64,000 bases of DNA from an uncultured Clostridia bacterium (GTDB lineage Bacteria > Bacillota > Clostridia > Oscillospirales > Ruminococcaceae), in the NCBI GenBank assembly GCA_947624675.1, contig CANQLI010000003.1, positions 1 to 64,000 on the forward strand, read 5' to 3'. The number at the start of each line of letters is the position of its first letter. Within the stretch, counting starts at the first letter, position 1. Below, piece by piece: positions 46,099 through 54,903 of this stretch. Made by a program: the position numbers and the translations under genes. The notes below the pieces were generated by a model. That model saw nothing but the letters and a program-made list of their open reading frames with translations, did no database searches and was not told the origin of the DNA.

Positions 46099-46945
46099 CT
46101 TTACTCTTGACAAAAATGAGCTTGAAAAAATAAACAGGCTTACAAGAAGGCGTTTTGAACCCGAAGAGCTTTACGCATTTCCGATAGTTTTGTGTGACAA
46201 CGAAACCGATAGAGACGGTGAAAGGTTCTCGGTAAATGCGCTTAAAACACTGGCAAAGCTCTTTATCGGAAAGACCGGTATATTTGACCACGATCCAAAG
46301 GGCCGTAATCAGACAGCGAGGATATACGACACCAAAGTCGTAACGGACAGCGCCTTAAAAACCTCCTTCGGCGAGCCTTACACATCTCTTGTGGGTTACG
46401 CTTATATGGTTCGGACAGAAAAAAATACCGACCTTATAAAGGAGATAGATGCCGGGATAAAAAAAGAGGTATCCGTAAGCTGTGCCGTTAAGAAGAAAAT
46501 TTGCAGTATATGCGGCAGAGATAAGCAGTCAAAGGGCTGTTCCCACCGTCCGGGAAAGGTTTACAGCTCAGAGCTGTGTACGCTGATACTGGACGATGTG
46601 TACGACGCATATGAGTTTTCGTTTGTGGCGATCCCCGCTCAGCCAAAGGCGGGCGTTAAAAAGACCTTTAACTGTCCGCCGGTCGCTAAACAGAATTATC
46701 CGGACAGCGACGAAACTCTTAACATTCTTACAAAAAGGCTTAAAAGACAGGCATCAGCCGCGATAATGATGGAGATGCCGCTTGTACCCGGCTCGGTAGT
46801 GAAAAAGTTTATTGACAGACTAAGCTGTGACGAGCTTGATGAGCTTATTTGTGAAATAACAAAAAACCACCGCAGAGTAAGCTTTCTCGAAGAAATTTCA
46901 GATAAGGAAAAAAGCTGCGGTAAAACACAAAATTTTAAAATGTAA
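46091..46945 (+). CDS. Phage head protein, protease- or scaffold-like
   Basis: 284 aa, TTG start with GGGAGGAG upstream. Between portal and capsid, the place of the prohead protease or scaffold. The N-terminal half (FPIVLCDNETDRDGERFSVNAL, then GIFDHDP and SVSCAVKKKICSICGRD) resembles prohead-protease-associated proteins of Firmicutes phages, and the Cys/His cluster CSICGRDKQSKGCSH could bind zinc. A classical S78 protease His-Ser pair cannot be assigned with confidence. Confidence 0.5.
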   Translation: MDSFTLDKNELEKINRLTRRRFEPEELYAFPIVLCDNETDRDGERFSVNALKTLAKLFIGKTGIFDHDPKGRNQTARIYDTKVVTDSALKTSFGEPYTSLVGYAYMVRTEKNTDLIKEIDAGIKKEVSVSCAVKKKICSICGRDKQSKGCSHRPGKVYSSELCTLILDDVYDAYEFSFVAIPAQPKAGVKKTFNCPPVAKQNYPDSDETLNILTKRLKRQASAAIMMEMPLVPGSVVKKFIDRLSCDELDELICEITKNHRRVSFLEEISDKEKSCGKTQNFKM

Positions 46946-46959
46946 AAGGAGAAAATATT

Positions 46960-47949
46960 ATGTATAACGAAATCAAACTTGAAAAAACACTTTATAACAT
47001 TTCCGGTAAAAGCTTTACACAGGCTCTTTCGGAGCTTGACCCTGACGATATTTACAAGGGAACAGAGCTTGAGGGGCTTGACGCTTATGAAAGACAGCTC
47101 AAGAGATTTGACATCAAAATAAACGGCAGCAACTGTGACACGGTAGATAGGTTTTTTGCCACTGCGGATTCTGCGATACTCTTCCCGGAATTCGTAAGAC
47201 GGCAAGTGCTTCTCGGCTTTAACGAGGCATTTTCTCTCGGTCAGTTTGCGGCGTCGATAGTTGTCAATGACGATTCCTGTTTCTCATCGCTGTCTGTTAC
47301 TGTAAACACGGGCGGAAATACCGTTGCGGAAGGAACAAACCTCCCGACCATAACAGTTAAAACAAAGGCTTCTGATTCCGCGTCAAAGATCGGAAGGGTA
47401 ATGGAGATAACCTACGAGGTACTGAGAAAGAAGAGGATAGACACCTTTGCGGTGATTTTAAAACAGCTCGGCGCAACGATCGCGAGAAGCGCAAACGACA
47501 AGCTCACAACAGATGTGATAGATAGTGTTACCACCGAGGTGGAGACAACGAAACAGACATTTAATTACTCGACTCTCGTTGAGCTTTGGCAGAGTATGGA
47601 GGGCTTTGAAATGGATACTATCCTCTGTTCAAAGGAGAGATTCGGAAAGATACTTCAGTTTGACGAGATGAAGAACCTTGTCGCAACGGGCATCTCAGCC
47701 GAAAACTCTACTATCGTCACACCTTTCGGCGTAACTGTCAAGGCAGTAGCAGGTATGACCTCCAAGAAGATAATCGGACTTTCGAGCAAGTACGCTTATG
47801 AGATAGTCTACGGTTCTGATATGGTCGTCGATATCGGAAAGCTCATAAGCACTCAGTATGACCAGATCGGCTCGTCTATAATGCTCGGGATCTCAAGATT
47901 TAACGACAATGCGGTAGGAATAATCAGCATTACCGACGATGAGGAGTAG
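46960..47949 (+). CDS. Phage major capsid protein (HK97 fold, likely)
   Basis: 329 aa. The central part reads like an HK97-fold subunit: an alpha/beta segment with ASKIGRVMEITYEVLRK followed by a helix-rich region (LGATIARSANDKLTTDVIDS) and the P-domain-like LSSKYAYEIVYGSDMVVDIG, ending with a conserved-looking ISRFNDNAVGIISI strand. Strong AAAGGAG site. The order terminase-portal-protease-like-capsid supports the call. Confidence 0.8.
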   Translation: MYNEIKLEKTLYNISGKSFTQALSELDPDDIYKGTELEGLDAYERQLKRFDIKINGSNCDTVDRFFATADSAILFPEFVRRQVLLGFNEAFSLGQFAASIVVNDDSCFSSLSVTVNTGGNTVAEGTNLPTITVKTKASDSASKIGRVMEITYEVLRKKRIDTFAVILKQLGATIARSANDKLTTDVIDSVTTEVETTKQTFNYSTLVELWQSMEGFEMDTILCSKERFGKILQFDEMKNLVATGISAENSTIVTPFGVTVKAVAGMTSKKIIGLSSKYAYEIVYGSDMVVDIGKLISTQYDQIGSSIMLGISRFNDNAVGIISITDDEE

Positions 47950-47960
47950 AGGCGAAGGCA

Positions 47961-48332
47961 ATGCTCAATACGGATAACATCATAACGCTTTTTTGTAAGC
48001 TTTCAAATCTTTCTTCGTCTTCAAAGGATCAATATGTTTATCTCATAAACAACGCAAATTACTGCGTGAGTCAAAGGCTTTTAAAGCCTTTGGCTCAATA
48101 TACGCTGGACGAGGTCGATAGGCTTGAGTACGCAGCAGCCTGTATCGCTTTTTATGATTACACGGCGGTCGAGCTCGCAAAGGAAAGGACCTATATCGCA
48201 AGCACAGGAAAATTTGTCGAGGACATCGGCGATATGCCAAGATTAAGGGCGGCGGCGCTTTTAAAAAAAGGCGCCTTAGATGCGATAAGCGATCTGGTTG
48301 AGGATGACGGCTTTCTGTTTGTAAACATTTAA
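47961..48332 (+). CDS. Putative phage head-tail connector protein
   Basis: 123 aa, mostly helical, directly after the capsid gene. Small helical proteins at this place are usually gp6/gp15-like adaptors that dock on the portal. No motif allows a firm call. GAGGCGAAGG precedes the ATG. Confidence 0.5.
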   Translation: MLNTDNIITLFCKLSNLSSSSKDQYVYLINNANYCVSQRLLKPLAQYTLDEVDRLEYAAACIAFYDYTAVELAKERTYIASTGKFVEDIGDMPRLRAAALLKKGALDAISDLVEDDGFLFVNI

Positions 48333-48345
48333 AGGAGGAAAAAAC

Positions 48346-48744
48346 TTGATCCTTACAATAATGGATACTATCTTTTATCTTCTCGGAGATCTTGGCGTTT
48401 TTAATTTTAAAGCTTACAGCTCTATGGGCGAACAGCAGCGTAAGCTTGGTAAGTTCTGCACGGTTATGCCGACAAAAACAAACCGTTTGGCAAGAGCCGC
48501 AAAAAGTAACGGCTCGGCTGTCTGGGAGTGTGAGACAGAGCTGCTTCTTTCGGTGTATTATCCCGAAAATATTTCTGTCGAACAGATATACAGCGAAAGC
48601 GAAACGATAGAAAAAAAGCTCCTCAATTATTACAGCCTGAACACGACCTCCGTTATAATTAAGGGAATAAGCTATGACGGTCATTTAAAAATGCGTAAAA
48701 GAGACTTTCTGATCTCCATAATTTCAATACAGGAGGAACAATAA
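48346..48744 (+). CDS. Phage protein, possible tail terminator/completion
   Basis: 132 aa from TTG, with GGAGG upstream. Alpha/beta composition with alternating strands (CETELLLSVYYPE, VIIKGISYDG, DFLISIISIQEE), as in tail-completion proteins of the gpU/gp17 type. Context-based; unrecognised by motif. Confidence 0.4.
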   Translation: MILTIMDTIFYLLGDLGVFNFKAYSSMGEQQRKLGKFCTVMPTKTNRLARAAKSNGSAVWECETELLLSVYYPENISVEQIYSESETIEKKLLNYYSLNTTSVIIKGISYDGHLKMRKRDFLISIISIQEEQ

Positions 48745-48748
48745 AAAT

Positions 48749-49102
48749 ATGGATATAACAAAATTTTCTATTGACGCAACGATACGAGGCATAAGACTTA
48801 TATGTGAAGAGTTCACAATAAAAGGCGAAAGTGTCGTTGAACAGATAAACACCGCCTCAAACGGTATAATCACCAAAAAACAGGGCATTAAGAGGCGTGT
48901 TATAATTCTTAAAGGTAAGGTATTGTCAACAGACTATATCTCGCTTATGAATACTCTTGATACGGGTCTGGGCGGTCCGATATCTGTATATGTCGGAAAC
49001 AACAGCTATCCTCACGCTCAGATATACAACTACTCTGTAAATTTAAAAGCGGGGGATAAGCTCGCCGATCTCTGTATCGAGCTTTATGAGGACAATGAGT
49101 GA
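48749..49102 (+). CDS. Phage-like small beta protein
   Basis: 117 aa. Beta-rich, with RRVIILKGKVLSTDYISLMNTLD in the middle and a C-terminal DLCIELYEDNE. It may be a tail or baseplate component given its place before the hub-like gene, but it lacks the length and pattern of a tail-tube protein that I can recognise. AGGAGG 12 bp upstream. Confidence 0.4.
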   Translation: MDITKFSIDATIRGIRLICEEFTIKGESVVEQINTASNGIITKKQGIKRRVIILKGKVLSTDYISLMNTLDTGLGGPISVYVGNNSYPHAQIYNYSVNLKAGDKLADLCIELYEDNE

Positions 49103-50057
49103 GATATCTGTAAAAATTTACGACGCCGCAAGCGGAAGCTTTGTCGAAAGCTATGACATTATATCCTTAAGCTTTACTAAAGAAAGGTATACGCCGTTTA
49201 CCTCGGCACGAATCAACCTTGTATGCGACAAAGCAGTCGATGACGCTTATGAGGTCGTTATAACTGTAAACTCAAAGACCATCCATCGTGGGATAGCCGA
49301 TAAAACAGTTTCAAGAAAGCTGTCCGACGGGCTTTATCACACAAATATCTATTCAAGAGGATATACCGCTGCTCTCGGTGTCAACCAACCCGTTCCTAAG
49401 ATAAACAGCGGAGTAAACTTAAATGGTATTCTTACCGCTAATGAGATCACGCTTCCTTTCGTTACCTGTCAGGACAGCACAAAAACTGTAAACTATGTTT
49501 ATGTTCTCGATAAGGACACCTTATGGGACGCTGTTGTCGCTTACTCGGTAAAAGCCTATTCAAGCTATCCGTATATCAGAGGATCAAACACTATAATGGT
49601 CACTCCTCCCGATTCACCCGAAAGCTTTGAGTACAGCGATAATGTCTTAGAGCTTATAAGCGGCGTAAATCTTACAAATCTAGTTTCTAAAATCAGTATG
49701 AAGGATTATGACGGAAACTACAACTCTTATGAGCTTGTCAACAGTTACGCTGTCAGCAGAAGAGTTATAAGACAAACAAAGATAAATCTCGATGAACAGT
49801 GGCTCTCAGAACCCGATACCGCGCTGAAAAAGCGAATTTATTACTCCAACCGTTCGGCAAAATTTAAGGGAGTAAAGCTTTATGGCTACAACGGCGAGGA
49901 CCTCTTTGACAAGTTCACCGTTATAGATCAGAATGTAAAACAGATTGAAAACAGGGATATTCATAAAATTGAGATCACCGCCGATAAAAGAGGTGTATTT
50001 ACAACCCTTTACTCCTATTACGACAGCTACTCGGGCGATATTGTTCAAGAGGCATAA
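49095..50057 (+). CDS. Baseplate hub-like phage protein (XkdQ/gpD-like)
   Basis: About 320 aa, overlapping the previous gene by 8 bp; two in-frame ATGs (49086, 49095). N-terminal beta repeats (SVKIYDAASG, SLSFTKERYTPFTSARINLVCD) and the SRKLSDGLYHTNIYSRGYTAAL segment resemble XkdQ/gpD-type hub proteins of contractile tails. It ends the cluster; no sheath, tube, tape measure or fibre gene follows, only a terminator. Confidence 0.55.
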   Translation: MSEISVKIYDAASGSFVESYDIISLSFTKERYTPFTSARINLVCDKAVDDAYEVVITVNSKTIHRGIADKTVSRKLSDGLYHTNIYSRGYTAALGVNQPVPKINSGVNLNGILTANEITLPFVTCQDSTKTVNYVYVLDKDTLWDAVVAYSVKAYSSYPYIRGSNTIMVTPPDSPESFEYSDNVLELISGVNLTNLVSKISMKDYDGNYNSYELVNSYAVSRRVIRQTKINLDEQWLSEPDTALKKRIYYSNRSAKFKGVKLYGYNGEDLFDKFTVIDQNVKQIENRDIHKIEITADKRGVFTTLYSYYDSYSGDIVQEA

Positions 50058-50151
50058 TTCCAAAAACAATACAATGCTTTGTCTGTCACTATAAATTTGA
50101 GTGAGACTCTATCTGATAGTACAAAACACAAAGCCGGGGTCTTAGTGCAGG

Positions 50152-50194
50152 AAAAGCGATAAAGAACATATGTTTTATATGGCATCGCTTTTTA
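50152..50194 (+). terminator. Terminator after the phage-like operon
   Basis: AAAAGCGAT (50152-50160) pairs with ATCGCTTTT after a loop of about 25 nt that itself contains CATATG, then T and A residues. The 50058-50323 gap holds nothing else beside this and the next promoter. Confidence 0.7.
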
Positions 50195-50237
50195 AAAAAT
50201 TTCACCTAACTTTCACCTTTATTCGTCATCAGTTTAC

Positions 50238-50266
50238 TTGACAATACTTTCCTGTGATGATAAAAT
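50238..50266 (+). promoter_or_regulatory. Promoter of the MacB-type ABC gene
   Basis: TTGACA (50238-50243), 17 bp, TAAAAT (50261-50266). Confidence 0.85.
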
Positions 50267-50323
50267 TTCTAGTGTATAAATTTTATTGTAAGACAGCTTA
50301 TTTATTTTGAAAGGGTGAATCAA

Positions 50324-53300
50324 ATGCTTGAGCTAAAAGGCATTGTAAAGGATTATCCGACAGGTGTTGAAACTGTTCACGCCTTAAAGGGAATTGACCT
50401 TAAGTTCAGAGAAAGTGAGTTCGTTTCCGTCTTGGGTCCGTCGGGCTGCGGTAAAACAACTATGCTTAACATCATCGGCGGGCTTGACCAGTACACCGAG
50501 GGCGACCTTATCATAAACGGAAAGTCAACAAAGGATTTTAAAAACAGAGATTGGGACTCGTACAGAAACCATTCGGTCGGGTTCGTTTTTCAGAGCTATA
50601 ACCTTATCCCTCATCAGACTGTGCTTCAGAATGTTGAGCTTGCTCTTACGCTTTCGGGTGTTTCAAAGACTGAGCGGAGAAAGCGTGCAAAGGAAGCTCT
50701 TGAAATGGTGGGGCTTAAATCTCAGATGAATAAAAAGCCAAGCGAGATGTCCGGCGGTCAGATGCAGCGCGTAGCTATCGCAAGAGCTATTGTAAACAAT
50801 CCCGAGATAGTTCTTGCCGATGAACCTACCGGTGCGCTCGATACCGAGACAAGCGTTCAGGTTATGGATATTTTAAAAGAAATATCAAAGGACAGACTTG
50901 TTGTTATGGTAACTCATAACCCCGAGCTTGCAAACAAGTATTCCACGAGAATAATCAATATGCTCGACGGAGTTATAACAGGGGATTCTAAAGCTATTAC
51001 GGATGAGGAGCTTGAAAGCGAAAGACAAAAGGACAGCCTCAGGCAAGAGAAAAATCAAAAGGTCAAAAAGCCGTCTATGTCGTTTGCGACATCATTCGGA
51101 CTTTCCCTTAAAAATCTGTTTACAAAAAAGGGAAGAACGGCTTTAACATCTTTTGCGGGAAGTATAGGAATAATAGGTATTGCGCTTATTCTCGCCGTTT
51201 CTCAGGGTACGACCGCATATATAGATACTTTACAGGAGGATACCCTTTCTTCATATCCGCTCACCATAGAGGATCAGAATATTAACCTCTCTTCGGTAAT
51301 GCAGATATTTATGAATCGTAGCGAATCAGACAAAAAGCACGTAAATGACGCCGTTTATAAAAGATCTATGATATACGATATGATGAATTCTCTTAACAAC
51401 CTTGAGGCGGAGGAAAATGACCTTAAGTCCTTTAAGAAGTTTATCGAGGACGAAAGAGATAAAACCAACGGAAAGCTCGGTCTTGATACTGCTATAAGCG
51501 GGGTTCAGTATTCGTATGACCTTGATCTTAATGTATATACAAAAAACCCTGACGGCAATGTGATCAAAAGCGATACCCACGAGCTTATGCAGGGCTTTAT
51601 AAATGAATATATGGGTATAGATATGTCGACATTTACACAGATGGGAGAAAGCTCTTCCTCAAGCGGTGTTATGTCGATGATGACCTCAATGTCGCCGATG
51701 ACATCTTCATCACAAAGGCTATGGCAGGAGATGCTCCCGGGAGACGACGGAAAAATTATAAGCCCTCTTCTTGAAAAACAGTATGATCTCGTTTACGGTT
51801 CGTGGCCAAACAGCTATGATGAGATAGTTTTGGTAGTGGACGAAAACAACGAGCTTGACGATCTCACGCTCTATGCTCTCGGACTTGAAAAGGAAGAGGA
51901 TATAGACGCAATTATGAATGCGGCTATGACGGGGACTCAGCTTGAGATGAAATCTCAGAGCTGGTCGTATAAAGAGATATGTGATATGACATACAGGGTG
52001 GCGCTTAACGCAAACAGGTACACCTTTGATGAGGCGACCGGCACATACAGCGATCTGAGCCTTACTGACGCTGGACTAAATTATATTTATGACAACGGTA
52101 TTGATCTTAAAGTAACCGGAATCATCAAAAAAAATGCCGATACCGAACAGGGAATGCTCACAGGCTCGATAGCATACACAAGTGCGCTTACCGAGCATAT
52201 CATTGAAAACTCAAAAGACCTTCCCGCTGTAAAGGCGCAGCTTAAACAAAAGGACACCGATATTTTTACCGGAAAGCCTTTTAAAACAAATACGGGCGAG
52301 CTTACTGATGAGCAGAAGCAGACAGAGCTTTTAAAGTATCTCACATCACTCAATGAAAGTGAAAAGGCTGAGGCATATATCAAGATAATGGGAATACCCT
52401 CTGAACAGCAGATAACAGAAATGGTGAACAAGAGTATGGAAGGTATGACAAGAGAGAAAATTGAGGAAACTATGCTTAAAGCCCTTACCTCTCAGATGGG
52501 AATGCGCGAAAACGATGTTAAAAGCTACATCGATAAAATGGAGGACGAAGAGCTTCAGGCGATTTATATGCAGATGGTATCCCGACAGGCGGAAAGCCAG
52601 TATGCTAAACAGGTAAGCGAACAGCTTTCGTCAAAATCTCCGGCGGAACTCGCCAAAGCCCTTGATGCTTCTGTAAACGGTTATACAAAGGAGCAGGCTG
52701 CTGAGTATTATGACAGCATTATGGAGTTTTCTGACTCTACCTATGAGGACAATCTTAAAAAGCTCGGAGTTGTCGATATAGACTCTCCTTCGGCAATAAA
52801 TCTGTATTCATCCTCATTTGAGGACAAGGACAAGATTGAAGCGGCAATTTCCGAATACAATGAGGGCGTTGACGAGGTCTCACAGATAAAGTACACCGAC
52901 TATGTCGGACTTATGATGTCATCGGTAACTTCGATAATAAATGCTATAACCTATGTTCTTATTGCATTTGTTGCTGTGTCCCTCATAGTTTCTTCGATTA
53001 TGATAGGAGTTATAACACTTATATCTGTTCAGGAGAGAACTAAGGAAATAGGAATACTTCGTGCAATAGGTGCTTCTAAGAAAAATGTATCCAGAATGTT
53101 TAATGCCGAAACGATCATTATCGGCTTTACTTCGGGTGCGCTCGGTGTGCTTATAACCTATCTGCTGTGCATACCGATAAATATAGTCCTTCACAAGCTT
53201 ACTGATATAAACAGCTTGAGCGCTATGCTCCCGATACCCGCAGCAGTTATCCTTATCCTTATAAGCATTCTCCTTACTCTTGTCGCCGGAATAATCCCGT

Positions 53301-53350
53301 CAAGAAGCGCTGCTAAAAAGGATCCTGTTGTTGCCCTAAGAACTGAGTAG
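50324..53350 (+). CDS. MacB-type ABC protein: ATPase fused to FtsX-like permease
   Basis: About 1008 aa. N-terminal ATPase (residues 1-225 or so): Walker A GPSGCGKTT, signature MSGGQMQRVAIARA, Walker B VLADEPTGALD. A first membrane helix follows (about 275-300, GSIGIIGIALILAVSQG). Next comes a very large extracytoplasmic domain of roughly 550 residues, helical and rich in Glu/Ser/Met (SSSSSGVMSMMTSMSPMTSSS). Three C-terminal helices end with the FtsX signature TKEIGILRAIGASKKNV. The architecture is that of mechanotransmission transporters that act on peptides or cell-envelope partners. The outer domain is longer than in typical MacB. ATG at 50324 after AAAGGG. Confidence 0.9.
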   Translation: MLELKGIVKDYPTGVETVHALKGIDLKFRESEFVSVLGPSGCGKTTMLNIIGGLDQYTEGDLIINGKSTKDFKNRDWDSYRNHSVGFVFQSYNLIPHQTVLQNVELALTLSGVSKTERRKRAKEALEMVGLKSQMNKKPSEMSGGQMQRVAIARAIVNNPEIVLADEPTGALDTETSVQVMDILKEISKDRLVVMVTHNPELANKYSTRIINMLDGVITGDSKAITDEELESERQKDSLRQEKNQKVKKPSMSFATSFGLSLKNLFTKKGRTALTSFAGSIGIIGIALILAVSQGTTAYIDTLQEDTLSSYPLTIEDQNINLSSVMQIFMNRSESDKKHVNDAVYKRSMIYDMMNSLNNLEAEENDLKSFKKFIEDERDKTNGKLGLDTAISGVQYSYDLDLNVYTKNPDGNVIKSDTHELMQGFINEYMGIDMSTFTQMGESSSSSGVMSMMTSMSPMTSSSQRLWQEMLPGDDGKIISPLLEKQYDLVYGSWPNSYDEIVLVVDENNELDDLTLYALGLEKEEDIDAIMNAAMTGTQLEMKSQSWSYKEICDMTYRVALNANRYTFDEATGTYSDLSLTDAGLNYIYDNGIDLKVTGIIKKNADTEQGMLTGSIAYTSALTEHIIENSKDLPAVKAQLKQKDTDIFTGKPFKTNTGELTDEQKQTELLKYLTSLNESEKAEAYIKIMGIPSEQQITEMVNKSMEGMTREKIEETMLKALTSQMGMRENDVKSYIDKMEDEELQAIYMQMVSRQAESQYAKQVSEQLSSKSPAELAKALDASVNGYTKEQAAEYYDSIMEFSDSTYEDNLKKLGVVDIDSPSAINLYSSSFEDKDKIEAAISEYNEGVDEVSQIKYTDYVGLMMSSVTSIINAITYVLIAFVAVSLIVSSIMIGVITLISVQERTKEIGILRAIGASKKNVSRMFNAETIIIGFTSGALGVLITYLLCIPINIVLHKLTDINSLSAMLPIPAAVILILISILLTLVAGIIPSRSAAKKDPVVALRTE

Positions 53351-53371
53351 CATTACAAATTACTGATTTAT

Positions 53372-53450
53372 AAGAAGTCTTATGTTATAACTGAGCACAG
53401 ATTTTCCCGCCTCTTTGGCGGCGGCTTAAAAACATAAGACTTCTTTTGTT
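53372..53450 (+). terminator. Terminator after the MacB-type gene
   Basis: AAGAAGTCTTATGTT (53372-53386) and AACATAAGACTTCTT (53431-53445) form a perfect 15 bp stem; an inner hairpin, CCGCC-TCTTT-GGCGG, lies in the loop. TTTG follows. Confidence 0.85.
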
Positions 53451-53463
53451 TATCATTATACTG

Positions 53464-53492
53464 TTGCATAATTTTACCGTTTGTGATAAAAT
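53464..53492 (+). promoter_or_regulatory. Promoter of the DUF815 gene
   Basis: TTGCAT (53464-53469), 17 bp, TAAAAT (53487-53492), about 30 bp before the ATG. Confidence 0.65.
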
Positions 53493-53523
53493 TAAATAAA
53501 CTTCTTTCGGAGATGATAAACAG

Positions 53524-54825
53524 ATGAACCATATTACTTCAAAGCTTTTGATATTTGCGCCCGAAGAAGGCTCAGTCTTAGCGGAGCTTTCAAAAATTTT
53601 TAAGGACTATGAGGAGGGAACAGCCTCAAAGGATTCGCTTATTTCACGCACATATACTCAGATAAGGCGGATACTTAATATCGCTACCGACTACGGCTTT
53701 GACAAAAATCTCTGGCAAAACTACCTTACATTTCTCCTTATTACAAATGAAAACCCCTTCAGCATAACCTGTGAGAAAACAGGCGCTAAGGAGGGGAGTG
53801 TAAACGATTTCGCGGTAAGTGACTGTGCCGCATTCAAAGAGCTTTTTGACTATGATTTTTCACAGCTTGAAAATGATCTCGGAATAGACTGCTTCAATAA
53901 GATAACAAACTATAAGGCTATTGTGAAAAAAGAGCTTATGTATAACAAAAGCGTCAGCGAAAAGGTACTTTCATTAAGCGAAAGCCTTTCAAAATCTTCA
54001 GACGGCAAAGAGTTTTTTTTACACCTAACCGATTTCTACAAGGCTTATGGCGTAGGAATGTTCGGGCTTAACAAGGCTTTCAGGATAAAAAGCAATTCTG
54101 ACGGCGTAGAGTTTCTCCCGATAAACAATATGGAGCAGGTAACGCTTAACGACCTTGTCGGGTATGAGTATCAAAAGGAGCTGCTTGTAAAAAACACGCT
54201 CGCATTCGCCGAGGGAAAAACCGCAAATAATGTACTTCTTTACGGCGACAGCGGAACGGGAAAATCTACAAGCATCAAGGCGATAGTCAATGAGTTTTAC
54301 CCTATGGGGCTGAGAATGATAGAAATATATAAGCATCAATTCAAAGACCTGTCTAATGTTATAGCCGCAATTAAAAAGAGAAATTACAGGTTTATAATTT
54401 ATATGGACGATCTATCCTTTGAGGAAAACGAGACGGAGTACAAGTTCTTAAAGGCTGTTATCGAGGGTGGCGTCGAAACCAGACCCGATAATATTCTTAT
54501 TTATGCCACATCTAACAGGCGGCATCTTATTAAGGAAACCTGGAACGATCGAAATGATATGGAGCACAGCGGAGGTATCCATCGCTCTGACACAGTTGAA
54601 GAAAAGCTCTCTTTGGTGAACAGATTCGGTGTTAAAATTAACTATCTTAAGCCGTCAAGGGCTGAGTATCACGATATTGTTATTTCTCTTGCCAGGAGAA
54701 ACGGTATCAGACTTCCCGACGAGGAACTGAAACTGGCTGCCGACAGGTGGGAGATGAGCCACGGCGGAATTTCCGGAAGGACCGCTCAGCAGCTGATAAA
54801 TGATATTTTATCAGGTGACAAATAA
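53524..54825 (+). CDS. DUF815-family AAA+ ATPase
   Basis: 433 aa. A roughly 190-residue helical N-terminal half is followed by an AAA-type domain: LNDLVGYEYQKELLVKNT lead-in, Walker A LLYGDSGTGKS, Walker B IIYMDDLSFE, sensor-1 ILIYATSNRRHLI, and a lid helix region to the end. This matches the DUF815 family, whose role is not established. It is a single-gene unit, convergent with the asparaginase gene across a bidirectional terminator. Confidence 0.82.
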   Translation: MNHITSKLLIFAPEEGSVLAELSKIFKDYEEGTASKDSLISRTYTQIRRILNIATDYGFDKNLWQNYLTFLLITNENPFSITCEKTGAKEGSVNDFAVSDCAAFKELFDYDFSQLENDLGIDCFNKITNYKAIVKKELMYNKSVSEKVLSLSESLSKSSDGKEFFLHLTDFYKAYGVGMFGLNKAFRIKSNSDGVEFLPINNMEQVTLNDLVGYEYQKELLVKNTLAFAEGKTANNVLLYGDSGTGKSTSIKAIVNEFYPMGLRMIEIYKHQFKDLSNVIAAIKKRNYRFIIYMDDLSFEENETEYKFLKAVIEGGVETRPDNILIYATSNRRHLIKETWNDRNDMEHSGGIHRSDTVEEKLSLVNRFGVKINYLKPSRAEYHDIVISLARRNGIRLPDEELKLAADRWEMSHGGISGRTAQQLINDILSGDK

Positions 54826-54859
54826 CGCATTTTTCAGTTTAGCTATGTTTGTAAAAAGT

Positions 54860-54889
54860 AAAACGGCGCATAAAATAAAGCGCCGTTTT
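54860..54889. terminator. Bidirectional terminator between convergent genes
   Basis: AAAACGGCGC (54860-54869) and GCGCCGTTTT (54880-54889) form a perfect 10 bp stem with A and T flanks on each side. Confidence 0.9.
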
Positions 54890-54903
54890 GTCGTTTATAA
54901 ATC

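Noticed and set aside
43125-50323. Attachment sites bounding the phage-like module
   Set aside because: Copy B of the 108 bp repeat lies at the left edge, but I found no matching copy at the right edge and no integrase gene.
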